Origin: Streptomyces alboflavus
Lineage (GTDB): Bacteria; Actinomycetota; Actinomycetes; Streptomycetales; Streptomycetaceae
DNA length: 64,000 bases
Assembly (NCBI RefSeq): GCF_000716675.1
Contig: NZ_JNXT01000015.1
Coordinates: 1-64,000, forward strand
Reading direction: 5' to 3'
This document shows, in pieces, positions 57,264 through 64,000 of the stretch (the stretch's first letter is position 1; the number at the start of each line of letters is the position of its first letter). The notes beneath the pieces were generated by a model. The model was given only the letters and a program-made list of their open reading frames with translations, searched no databases and was not told where the DNA came from. The translations under genes were made by a program, and so were the position numbers.

Positions 57264-57938
57264 ATGCCTGCACCTGCCGAGCCGTCGGCATCCCCGGCGT
57301 CACCCGCTCCCGCTCCCGCTCCCGCCCCCGCCGCCACCCTCCTCACCCTCGACCTCACCGCCACCATCCGCCACGACGGACACGGCGGCGTCGCCGACGA
57401 CCTCGACACGCCGGACGGCCTCACCGCCTGGGTCCGCGCCCACGCCGCCGCGCTGCCCGGCGCCCTCGCCGCCCGGCGCTTCCGGGCCGACGAGAGCGCA
57501 CTGGAAGCAGTGCGGGGGGTGCGCGCCGCCGTCCGCGCGCTGTTCGCCCGCGCCGTGCGTCCGGGAGAGCCGAGCCCCGCCGACGCCCGGCGGCTGCTGC
57601 CGCTCGGCCAGGCCCTGACCAGGCTCAACGAGGCCGCCGCCCGGGTGCCCACCGTGCCCGTCCTGAGCTGGCCGCGCGGCGCCGCTCCCGTCGTCCGCGA
57701 CGAGCCCGTCGTCCCGGCCGGGGCCGTCGAGCGCACCGACCTCCTGAACGCCGCCCTGGCCCGCGCCGCGCTCACCTTCCTCGCCGGACCCGACCGGGAG
57801 CGGCTGCGCGCCTGCCACGCGCCCCGCTGTGTGCGGTACTTCCTGAAGGACCACCCGCGCCAGGAGTGGTGCAAGCCCGCGTGCGGCAACCGCGCCCGGG
57901 TGGCCCGCCACCACGACCGCAGCAGGGGGCGCGGCTGA
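57264..57938 (+). CDS. CGNR zinc-finger / ABATE-domain regulator
   Basis: A 224-residue protein. An N-terminal Pro/Ala-rich leader is followed by the ABATE domain (LTLDLTATIRHDG … VRGVRAAVRALFARAV) and a C-terminal CGNR zinc finger (CHAPRCVRYFLKDHPRQEWC, then KPACGNRARVARHH). These proteins are presumed stress-related DNA-binding regulators. The start at ATG 57264 is placed after the dyad; an earlier in-frame codon at 57216 would extend the product over the operator. The leader ProAla repeat is encoded by CCCGCTCC-type tandem hexamers. Confidence 0.88.
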   Translation: MPAPAEPSASPASPAPAPAPAPAATLLTLDLTATIRHDGHGGVADDLDTPDGLTAWVRAHAAALPGALAARRFRADESALEAVRGVRAAVRALFARAVRPGEPSPADARRLLPLGQALTRLNEAAARVPTVPVLSWPRGAAPVVRDEPVVPAGAVERTDLLNAALARAALTFLAGPDRERLRACHAPRCVRYFLKDHPRQEWCKPACGNRARVARHHDRSRGRG

Positions 57939-58030
57939 GCCGCGACCGGCCGGGAACCGCATCCCCACCGGCGCTTTCCCGCCGCTGCCCCCGGGCCGGG
58001 TCGGGCGCGCCGGACACGTACCATGGCGGC

Positions 58031-58531
58031 ATGTCCTTCCTCCGCCGCCGCAGCTCCGCCACTCCCGCGGGCCCGGACTTCGACGTCCTGGCCATGGACC
58101 CGGGTGACTGGCCCGGCAATCTCGGCGCCGGCCTGCTGCCGGCCCCCGACGGCAGCTGCCAGGGTGTCTTCCTGCGCTACGACCTGTTCGGCGGCCGCGG
58201 TCCCGCGATGGTGATCGGCAATCTGCCGGAGGGCTCCCCGGCCCGCGAGCTCGCCGACGGCGAGGTGCCCTTCGAGGTGGCCCAGCTGCTGCTCGCGCTG
58301 GAGAACGAGGAGGAGGTCACCGTCGTCGCCAGCGAGGACGTGCCGGTGATGCAGGGCGACAACCTCCTGATCGTGCGCCGTCTGCGGCTGTCCGAAAGCC
58401 GCGTCTCCTGCGTGCAGTTCGACCGCAGCGACAACGTCCTGGTGACCATCGCGGCCTGGGACCGCCCGATCACCGACGACCTGTACGCGCTCCTCAAGCC
58501 GCTGCCCGCGGAGCTGTTCCAGCAGGGCTGA
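58031..58531 (+). CDS. Conserved hypothetical protein
   Basis: A 166-residue cytosolic protein, acidic overall, with a short basic N-terminus (MSFLRRR). I recognise no family. Predicted beta-rich stretches include GPAMVIGNLPEG and NLLIVRRLRLSESRVSCVQF. No metal, nucleotide or catalytic motif is visible. It lies in the same direction as the CGNR and fucosidase genes, separated from the latter by a hairpin. Confidence 0.7.
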   Translation: MSFLRRRSSATPAGPDFDVLAMDPGDWPGNLGAGLLPAPDGSCQGVFLRYDLFGGRGPAMVIGNLPEGSPARELADGEVPFEVAQLLLALENEEEVTVVASEDVPVMQGDNLLIVRRLRLSESRVSCVQFDRSDNVLVTIAAWDRPITDDLYALLKPLPAELFQQG

Positions 58532-58575
58532 CAGCCCCCCGAGGCCCACCCGCACCCCCGAAGTCCAAGTGTCCG

Positions 58576-58597
58576 CCCACTCCGTCCAAGGAGTGGG
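58576..58597 (+). promoter_or_regulatory. Stem-loop that would sequester the fucosidase ribosome-binding site
   Basis: CCCACTCC-GTCCAA-GGAGTGGG forms an 8-6-8 hairpin 44 bp after the preceding stop. AAGGAG, the probable ribosome-binding site for ATG 58604, lies in its loop and 3' arm. It may act as a weak terminator, an operator or a translational switch. Confidence 0.5.
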
Positions 58598-58603
58598 TTT
58601 GTC

Positions 58604-61042
58604 ATGCGCCTTGTCAGGCGAGTCATCGGACTTTTAGCGTGGCGGCCCATGAGGCCACAGTTCCTGGATTCCATCCGGCAAGGCATCACCAGACGCACCA
58701 CACTTCAGTCGGCCGTAGGGGCAGGAGCCGTCCTGGCTCTCAGCGGACCGGCATCCGAGGGTGCCGCCGCCACCGGCGATTCCCTCCAGTCATCCGATGA
58801 CCTGAGGCTCTGGTACCGGGCCCCGGCTGCCGACTGGGAACGCGAGGCGCTGCCCGTCGGCGGCGGGGCGCTGTGCGCCATGGTCTTCGGATCCCTCGCC
58901 AGTGAGCGGCTGCAGCTGAACGAGAAGACGCTGTGGACCGGCGGCCCCGGCGCCGACGGCGGCTACGACCACGGCAACTGGCGCGCACCCCGCCCCGACG
59001 CCCTCGCCGCCGTCCGGGGGGACCTCGACGACCGCGGCCGCCTCGCCCCGGACGCCGTCGCCGCCGCCCTCGGCCAGCCCCGGCGCGGCTACGGCGCCCA
59101 CCAGACCCTGGGCGACCTGCGCATCGACATCGCGGGCGCACCGGACGCCCCCGACACCTCCTACCGCCGCGCCCTCGACCTGCGCGAAGCCGTCGCGAGC
59201 GTCGCGTACACCCACCAAGGCACCCGCCATACCCGGGAGTTCTTCGCCTCCCACCCCGACGCCGTGCTCGTCGGGCGGCTCGGCGCGGACCGCCCCGGAG
59301 CCCTCACCTGCACCCTGCGCACCACCTCGCCGCGCGACGACGTCACCGCCACAGCCGACGGCGACCGCATCACCGTACGGGGTCAACTCGCTGACAACGG
59401 CCTGAAGTTCGAGACCCAGGTCCGCGTCGCCCACCGGGGCGGGACGCTCACCGCGGGCGCCGACGGCAGCCTCACGGTCACCGGCGCCGACCAGGTGTGG
59501 TTCGTGCTCGCGGCCGCCACCGACTACGCCGACACCTACCCGCGCTACCGCGGCGACGACCCGCACCGGACCGTCACCCGCGCCGTCGACACCGCACTCG
59601 CCCGCGGCCACGCGGAGCTGCGCGCCCGCCATGTGCGCGACCACCGGGCCCTGTTCGACCGCGTCGCCCTCGACCTGGGCCAGAGCACGCCACCGGACGT
59701 CCCCACCGACCAGCTCCTGAAGGACTACGGCAAGGCACCCGCCGCCGACCGGGCCCTCGAAGCGCTGTTCTTCCAGTACGGGCGCTACCTCCTCATCGCC
59801 TCCTCGCGCCCCGGCTCGCTGCCCGCCAACCTCCAGGGCGGCTGGAACCACAGCACCGCCCCGCCGTGGTCGGCCGACTACCACGTCAACATCAACCTCC
59901 AGATGAACTACTGGCCCGCCGAGGCCGCCAACCTGGCCGAGACCACCGCCCCCTACGACCGCTTCGTCGAGGCCCTGCGCGAGCCCGGGCGGCGTACCGC
60001 GCGGGAGGTGTTCGGGGCGCCCGGCTGGGTGGTGCACAACGAGACCAACCCCTACGGCTTCACCGGCGTCCACGACTGGGCGACCGCGTTCTGGTTCCCC
60101 GAGGCCGCCGCCTGGCTGACCGCGCAGCTCTACGAGCACTACCGCTTCGGCGGGTCCACGCGCTATCTGCGGGACACCGCCTACCCGGTGATGAAGGAGG
60201 CCGCCGCGTTCTGGCTCGACCAGCTGCGCACCGACCCGCGCGACGGCACCCTCGTCGTCACGCCCAGCTACTCGCCGGAGCACGGCGACTTCACCGTGGG
60301 CGCCGCGATGTCCCAGCAGATCGTGCACGACCTGCTCACCAACACCCTGGAGGCCGCCCGCGTCCTCGGCGACGACCCCGCCTTCCGCACCCGCCTCGAA
60401 CAGAGTCTGGACCGGCTTGACCCAGGCCTGCGCGTCGGCTCCTGGGGGCAGCTCCAGGAGTGGAAGGACGACCTCGACGACCCCGGCGACGACCACCGGC
60501 ACGTCTCGCACCTCTTCGCCCTGCACCCTGGTCGACAGATCAGACCCGGCAGCAAGTGGGCGAAGGCCGCCGAGGTCTCCCTCAAGGCGCGCGGCGACGG
60601 CGGCACCGGCTGGTCCAAGGCCTGGAAGATCAACTTCTGGGCGCGCCTGCGCGACGGCGACCACGCCCACAAGATGCTCGCCGAACAGCTCAAGACCTCC
60701 ACGCTGCCCAACCTCTGGGACACCCACCCGCCGTTCCAGATCGACGGCAACTTCGGCGCCACGTCCGGGATCGTCGAGATGCTCCTGCAGAGCCAGCACG
60801 ACGTCATCGACGTGCTGCCCGCCCTGCCCGCGAGCTGGCCGTCCGGCTCGGCGCGCGGCCTGCGGGCACGCGGCGGCGCCAGCGTCGACATCACCTGGGC
60901 CGACGGCCGCGCCACCCGCCTCGTCGTGCACGCGTCGCGCACCCGCGAACTGACCGTGCGCTGCCCGCTGGTGCCGGGCGGCGAGCACTCCTTCAAGGCG
61001 GTGGCGGGCCGCCGCTACGCCTTCCCCTCGGACAGGACCTAG
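58604..61042 (+). CDS. GH95 alpha-L-fucosidase (Tat-exported)
   Basis: An 812-residue glycoside hydrolase family 95 enzyme. Residues 25-55 look like a Tat signal (ITRRTTLQSAVGAGAVLAL). The N-terminal beta domain starts WYRAPAADWEREALPVGGG. The (alpha/alpha)6 barrel contains NLQGGWNHSTAPPWSADYH, NETNPYGFTGVHDWA, VTPSYSPEHGDF, WGQLQEWKDDL, HRHVSHLFALHPG and DGNFGATSGIVEML, all family signatures. It removes alpha-1,2-linked L-fucose or L-galactose from glycans outside the cell. Either ATG 58604 or ATG 58649 could be the start; the shorter form still keeps the twin-Arg motif. Confidence 0.92.
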   Translation: MRLVRRVIGLLAWRPMRPQFLDSIRQGITRRTTLQSAVGAGAVLALSGPASEGAAATGDSLQSSDDLRLWYRAPAADWEREALPVGGGALCAMVFGSLASERLQLNEKTLWTGGPGADGGYDHGNWRAPRPDALAAVRGDLDDRGRLAPDAVAAALGQPRRGYGAHQTLGDLRIDIAGAPDAPDTSYRRALDLREAVASVAYTHQGTRHTREFFASHPDAVLVGRLGADRPGALTCTLRTTSPRDDVTATADGDRITVRGQLADNGLKFETQVRVAHRGGTLTAGADGSLTVTGADQVWFVLAAATDYADTYPRYRGDDPHRTVTRAVDTALARGHAELRARHVRDHRALFDRVALDLGQSTPPDVPTDQLLKDYGKAPAADRALEALFFQYGRYLLIASSRPGSLPANLQGGWNHSTAPPWSADYHVNINLQMNYWPAEAANLAETTAPYDRFVEALREPGRRTAREVFGAPGWVVHNETNPYGFTGVHDWATAFWFPEAAAWLTAQLYEHYRFGGSTRYLRDTAYPVMKEAAAFWLDQLRTDPRDGTLVVTPSYSPEHGDFTVGAAMSQQIVHDLLTNTLEAARVLGDDPAFRTRLEQSLDRLDPGLRVGSWGQLQEWKDDLDDPGDDHRHVSHLFALHPGRQIRPGSKWAKAAEVSLKARGDGGTGWSKAWKINFWARLRDGDHAHKMLAEQLKTSTLPNLWDTHPPFQIDGNFGATSGIVEMLLQSQHDVIDVLPALPASWPSGSARGLRARGGASVDITWADGRATRLVVHASRTRELTVRCPLVPGGEHSFKAVAGRRYAFPSDRT

Positions 61043-61057
61043 CCGGTCCGCGTACGA

Positions 61058-61100
61058 CGTCGGGCCCGGAGCCTGCCCCCACGCAGGTCCGGGCCCGACG
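61058..61100. terminator. Bidirectional hairpin terminator
   Basis: CGTCGGGCCCGGA (61058-61070) pairs perfectly with TCCGGGCCCGACG (61088-61100) around a 17-nt loop that itself contains CCTGC…GCAGG. It lies between the convergent fucosidase and amidase genes and can end both transcripts. Confidence 0.85.
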
Positions 61101-61134
61101 AGTTCACACGGTCACGCCGTCGTGCCTGACGGCG

Positions 61135-63123
61135 TCACGATCTGGACGGCACCACCTTCACGTCGGCGGCGCGCACGAACGCCACCCGGTGGCCGAACTG
61201 GACCTCGTAGTACATGTCCTTGCCGCGCACCACGCGGTGCGGGGCGAGGTCGAACGTCGGTGAGTAGAAGTACTCGCCGGGCAGCTTGTCGCCGACCGCG
61301 TACTTCTGGCCCGCGAGGAGCTTGTACGGCAGCGGCGACACGGCCTGCACCGGCACCCCTGTCGGGTAGGCCTCCTTCTCCGGGTAGGCGCGGCCGTACA
61401 CCGGGACGTCGCTCACGCCGTCCTTCGGCGTCAGGACCCAGCCGCGCGCGTCGACAGCCGTCGGCTGCTTCTTCGGGTTCTTGAACCAGGCCTTCTGGCC
61501 GAGGTACCAGACGGCCGTCCAGTCGCCCTGCCGGTCGGCGACCGCGTACTGCTGGCCCGTGGACAGGCGCGAGCCCATGTCGTTGACGTCGATCGTCGAC
61601 GGCTCACCGCCCGGGCGCAGCCCGATGTCCTTGATGAGCGGCGCGTCCTCGCGCGGCTCCGTGTACACGCGCACCGCGCTGGAGCCGTGCGGCACGCACT
61701 TCTCGCCCGGCTTCGCGCAGCCCGTGAACTCCGGCTGGTTCTTGCTGAACTCGGGCGCGACCGTGACCAGGCCGCCCTGGGGGCCCGCCGTGCGGTGCAG
61801 CGGCTTGCCGAGCAGCTTGAAGTAGTGCTGCCAGTCCCAGTACGGGCCGGGGTCGGTGTGCATGCCGCGGATCGTCGCGGCCGTCGTGCCCGGCACCGTG
61901 TCGTGGCCGAGGATGTGCTGGCGGTCCAGCGGGATGCCGTACCGCTTGGCGAGGTACTTCACCAGGCGCGCCGACGAGCGGTACATCGCCTCCGTGTACC
62001 AGGTGTCGGGGGCGGTCAGGAAGCCCTCGTGCTCCAGGCCGACGGACTTGGCGTTGACGAACCAGTTGCCCGCGTGCCAGGCGACGTCCTTGGTCCGCAC
62101 GTGCTGGGCGACATGGCCGTCGGAGGAGCGCAGGGTGTAGTGCCAGGACACGTACGTCGGGTCCTGCACCATCTTGAGGACGCCCTCCCAGGTGCCCTCG
62201 GTGTCGTGCACGACGATGTACTTGATGCCCTGGCTCTTGGGGCGGTCGGCCTTGTCGTGGTTGCCGTAGTCGCCGTCGCCGAACTCCTCGTACGGCGCCG
62301 GGATCCACTCGCACGCGAGCGTCTTCGGGCAGTCCGTCGCTGCCGCCTTCGCCTTGCGCAGCCCCATGCCGCGCAACTGGGCCGCCTCCGGGGCGAGTCC
62401 GGGCCGGGCGGCGAGAGCGACCTGCTGGCCCGCGTCGGTCGTGCGCCGCTGCCCGTCGCGGATCACGGCGAACACGTCGTTGGCGTACGTGGCCGCGCTC
62501 GCCCGGTCGTCGGCTCCCGAGAAGCGCGCGATGGCGCCGTACCAGTCGGCCGGGTCGGCGCTGAGCGGCTTGCCGAGCTGCTTCTGCGCGGCGGCGAGCA
62601 GGGCCGCGCCGCCCCGGACGTTCGCCGCGGAGTCCTCGCGCAGCCGCTCCGCGGACAGCCCGCTGAGCTTCGCCGCCCGCTTCAGGGTCTTGAAGCGCGC
62701 CGGAAGCTGGGCCTCCGTCGGAGGCTTCGCCTTGGGCCGCAGCGTGGCCCGCGAGGAGTCACCGCGCGGGTCCTCGGCGCCGTCGGCGTGGTGCGGCGCG
62801 GAGGCGAGCGCGGTGCGGGCGTCGGTGAGGTGCATCGGGCCGTAGCCGCCGGTGACGCTCGGGGCGCCGCCGTGCGCGTCCCAGCGGGACTGGAGGTAGG
62901 AGACGCCGAGCAGCACGCTCTGCGGTACGTCGTACTCGGCGGCCGCCGCCGCGAAGGCGCTCTGCAGGCTCCCGTGCCCGGCGTCCGGGGCGGGCCGGGA
63001 CGCGGACGACGACGGCGCCGCGCCGAGCAGGGGCACCAGCAGGGCGGCCGACGCGAGCGCGCCCGCCGCCCTTGCGGCACGTCTGCGCGTGGGCGGGACG
63101 GATGCGGTGACGGATCCTCGCAA
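61135..63123 (-). CDS. Secreted N-acetylmuramoyl-L-alanine amidase
   Basis: A 662-residue cell-wall hydrolase. Residues 1-42 are a signal peptide. A lysozyme/transglycosylase-like segment follows (VPQSVLLGVSYLQSRWDAHG … YGPMHLTD, about 66-98), in which the catalytic Glu of the ESxW motif is Gln. The central Amidase_2 domain (about 300-450) has zinc-ligand His in YIVVHDTEG, GHDTVPG and a DPG-YWDW ending. Two SH3-like regions complete the C-terminus. It should cleave the peptidoglycan amide bond. It is transcribed toward the fucosidase gene with a shared terminator. Confidence 0.88.
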   Translation of the reverse strand: MRGSVTASVPPTRRRAARAAGALASAALLVPLLGAAPSSSASRPAPDAGHGSLQSAFAAAAAEYDVPQSVLLGVSYLQSRWDAHGGAPSVTGGYGPMHLTDARTALASAPHHADGAEDPRGDSSRATLRPKAKPPTEAQLPARFKTLKRAAKLSGLSAERLREDSAANVRGGAALLAAAQKQLGKPLSADPADWYGAIARFSGADDRASAATYANDVFAVIRDGQRRTTDAGQQVALAARPGLAPEAAQLRGMGLRKAKAAATDCPKTLACEWIPAPYEEFGDGDYGNHDKADRPKSQGIKYIVVHDTEGTWEGVLKMVQDPTYVSWHYTLRSSDGHVAQHVRTKDVAWHAGNWFVNAKSVGLEHEGFLTAPDTWYTEAMYRSSARLVKYLAKRYGIPLDRQHILGHDTVPGTTAATIRGMHTDPGPYWDWQHYFKLLGKPLHRTAGPQGGLVTVAPEFSKNQPEFTGCAKPGEKCVPHGSSAVRVYTEPREDAPLIKDIGLRPGGEPSTIDVNDMGSRLSTGQQYAVADRQGDWTAVWYLGQKAWFKNPKKQPTAVDARGWVLTPKDGVSDVPVYGRAYPEKEAYPTGVPVQAVSPLPYKLLAGQKYAVGDKLPGEYFYSPTFDLAPHRVVRGKDMYYEVQFGHRVAFVRAADVKVVPSRS

Positions 63124-63475
63124 GGCAGCCTCCTGGGACTTCCGGGCCGAAGCGGCGTGACGGGGCGTGCGGGGCCGGGCGTGCGTCAGTGGTACCGGCT
63201 CGCCGACGATCCGTCAATCATGCCCAGGAGAAGGGATTTCCCATGTCAGCGCCGGTCTGGCGTGTTTTCACCAGCGGTTTTCGCCACGGGCGGTGCCATC
63301 GCCTGCGGCGCGTCAGTGGAGTGGACCAAAGGTCGCACGGCCCCGCTGGGCTCCCGGCCGGGCGGAACGTGCCCAGCGTTGCCGGTGGTTGACCCGAAAG
63401 GGGGGGCAGGCCCCAGCTTCAAGGGTCGGGTGTGCCCCAGTGACCCGGGGCCGTGGGTGCGTGAAAGTGATCGGC
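63124..63475. other. Divergent intergenic region, 352 bp
   Basis: This gap lies between the amidase and serine-hydrolase genes. It is less GC-rich around 63205-63290 and should hold both promoters. A reading frame of 49 codons from ATG 63243, with AGGAGAAGGG upstream, is present but its composition is not convincingly coding. No tRNA, terminator or strong dyad was seen. Confidence 0.5.
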
Positions 63476-64000
63476 ATGCCGATGAGAGCCCACTCCGTCA
63501 GCGGGCACGAACCGTCCCGCACCCGACCCGCCCACCGCCGTCGCCGCGCCCGGCTGCTCGCGGCGTCGTCGTTCCTGGCCGCGACCGGCCTCGTCGTCGC
63601 GCTCGCCCAGCCGGGCCAGGCGCTCGTACGCACGGACGGAGCCCTGCCGGGCCAGGCGCTCATGCGCACGGACGGAGCCCTGCCGCAGCAGCGCGCCCAA
63701 CTGGAGGAAATGGCTGAGAGGTTGGTGGCCGCCGGGGCGCCCGGCGTGATCGTGCGGGTGGACGACGGGCGCGGCCGGCCGGTCGAGGTCGTCGAGCAGG
63801 CGCCCTGGGCCCGGGCCGACCACCGGCTGCGGGGCGGGGACGAGTTCCGGATGGGGTCCAACACCAAGACCGTGATGGCCACCCTCGTCCTGCAACTGGT
63901 CGCCGAGGGCAGGCTCGCCCTGACCGACCCCGTGGAGAAGTGGCTGCCCGGCCGGGTGCCCCACGGCGACGAGATCACCCTGCGCATGCTCCTCAACCAC
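63476..64000 (+). CDS. Serine hydrolase, beta-lactamase family (5' part)
   Basis: The reading frame from ATG 63476 stays open to the window end (175 codons). Residues 1-50 are an Arg-rich leader plus hydrophobic export segment. A 12-residue duplication GQALVRTDGALP / GQALMRTDGALP follows. The class C beta-lactamase / D-alanyl-D-alanine carboxypeptidase fold begins with RMGSNTKTVMATLVLQLVAEGRLALTDPV, where the nucleophile Ser and Lys of the SxxK motif are visible as SNTK. The rest lies beyond the window, so the Tyr motif and specificity cannot be judged. ATG 63482 is an alternative start. Confidence 0.85.
   Translation, partial: MPMRAHSVSGHEPSRTRPAHRRRRARLLAASSFLAATGLVVALAQPGQALVRTDGALPGQALMRTDGALPQQRAQLEEMAERLVAAGAPGVIVRVDDGRGRPVEVVEQAPWARADHRLRGGDEFRMGSNTKTVMATLVLQLVAEGRLALTDPVEKWLPGRVPHGDEITLRMLLNH
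63611..63682. repeat. 36-bp in-frame tandem duplication in serine hydrolase
   Basis: Units 63611-63646 and 63647-63682 are nearly identical (GTA versus ATG at one codon) and encode two copies of a 12-residue linker just after the signal segment. Confidence 0.85.

Noticed and set aside
63243..63392. 49-codon reading frame with a good ribosome-binding site before the serine hydrolase
   Set aside because: Its composition is not clearly coding and no motif is visible; noted but not annotated as a gene.
1..64000. tRNA, rRNA, insertion sequence or prophage
   Set aside because: No transposase or integrase, att-like flanking repeat or stable RNA fold was noticed; the HTH similarity at 52987-53616 alone is not enough for a mobile element.

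Overview
The window is very GC-rich, mostly coding, GTG/ATG-started DNA with short intergenic gaps. It carries a lipobox protein, a Tat-type signal, DUF397, DUF1275, an MbtH protein, a Streptomyces-style siderophore gene pair and DmdR/IdeR-type iron boxes. It is best read as a Streptomyces (or close actinomycete) chromosome segment. It has few housekeeping genes and many catabolic, secreted and regulatory ones, which suggests an arm rather than the core (inference). No rRNA, tRNA, CRISPR array, IS element or prophage was seen.

Layout. 1-4254: a coupled signalling set (unknown protein, VWA, PP2C phosphatase, membrane kinase-like protein) resembling the TerY-P / YegL-YegK-YegI triads. 4351-10684: a catalytically dead thermolysin-like membrane protein, a VOC protein, a TetR/flavin-monooxygenase pair with two operators, a lipoprotein and a DUF1275 membrane protein. 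10839-15630: a KstR-type box before a FadE26-like acyl-CoA dehydrogenase, a HEAT protein, a TerD-vWA (TerF-like) protein and a sulfotransferase. 15676-25790: a secreted protein, an MpaB-type oxygenase overlapping a Ser/Thr kinase with eight TPR repeats, a phytoene-dehydrogenase-like oxidoreductase, TetR, an M20 amidohydrolase and IclR. 25859-27521: glucarate dehydratase behind a remnant of a GntP permease. 27518-42850: ADP-ribosylglycohydrolase, flavoenzymes, three adenylate-forming ligases (two acyl-CoA synthetases and PaaK), a penicillin-acylase-type enzyme and a LysR-linked three-gene operon. 43092-44968: a secreted GH5 cellulase and a secreted chorismate mutase. 45014-50829: a divergent fadD19-like / echA19-like - DUF35 - ltp4-like - ltp3-like locus with a KstR-type box. 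52868-56477: an iron-box-controlled group (tandem-HTH protein, MbtH, hydroxyornithine formyltransferase, ornithine N-monooxygenase) without an NRPS or transporter. 56489-64000: LRR protein, CGNR regulator, GH95 fucosidase, cell-wall amidase and the start of a serine hydrolase.

Two themes tie the window together. First, CoA-dependent degradation of sterol-like or branched acyl chains: an acyl-CoA dehydrogenase, four CoA ligases (including PaaK), a crotonase and two cysteine-less thiolase-fold proteins with a DUF35 partner, with two exact matches to the KstR consensus at the expected promoters. Second, iron-regulated production of formyl-hydroxyornithine, apparently supplied to an assembly line encoded elsewhere.

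A separate structural theme is a recurring class of short tandem duplications (6-36 bp) at gene ends, several of which copy the stop codon or start codon of the neighbouring gene.
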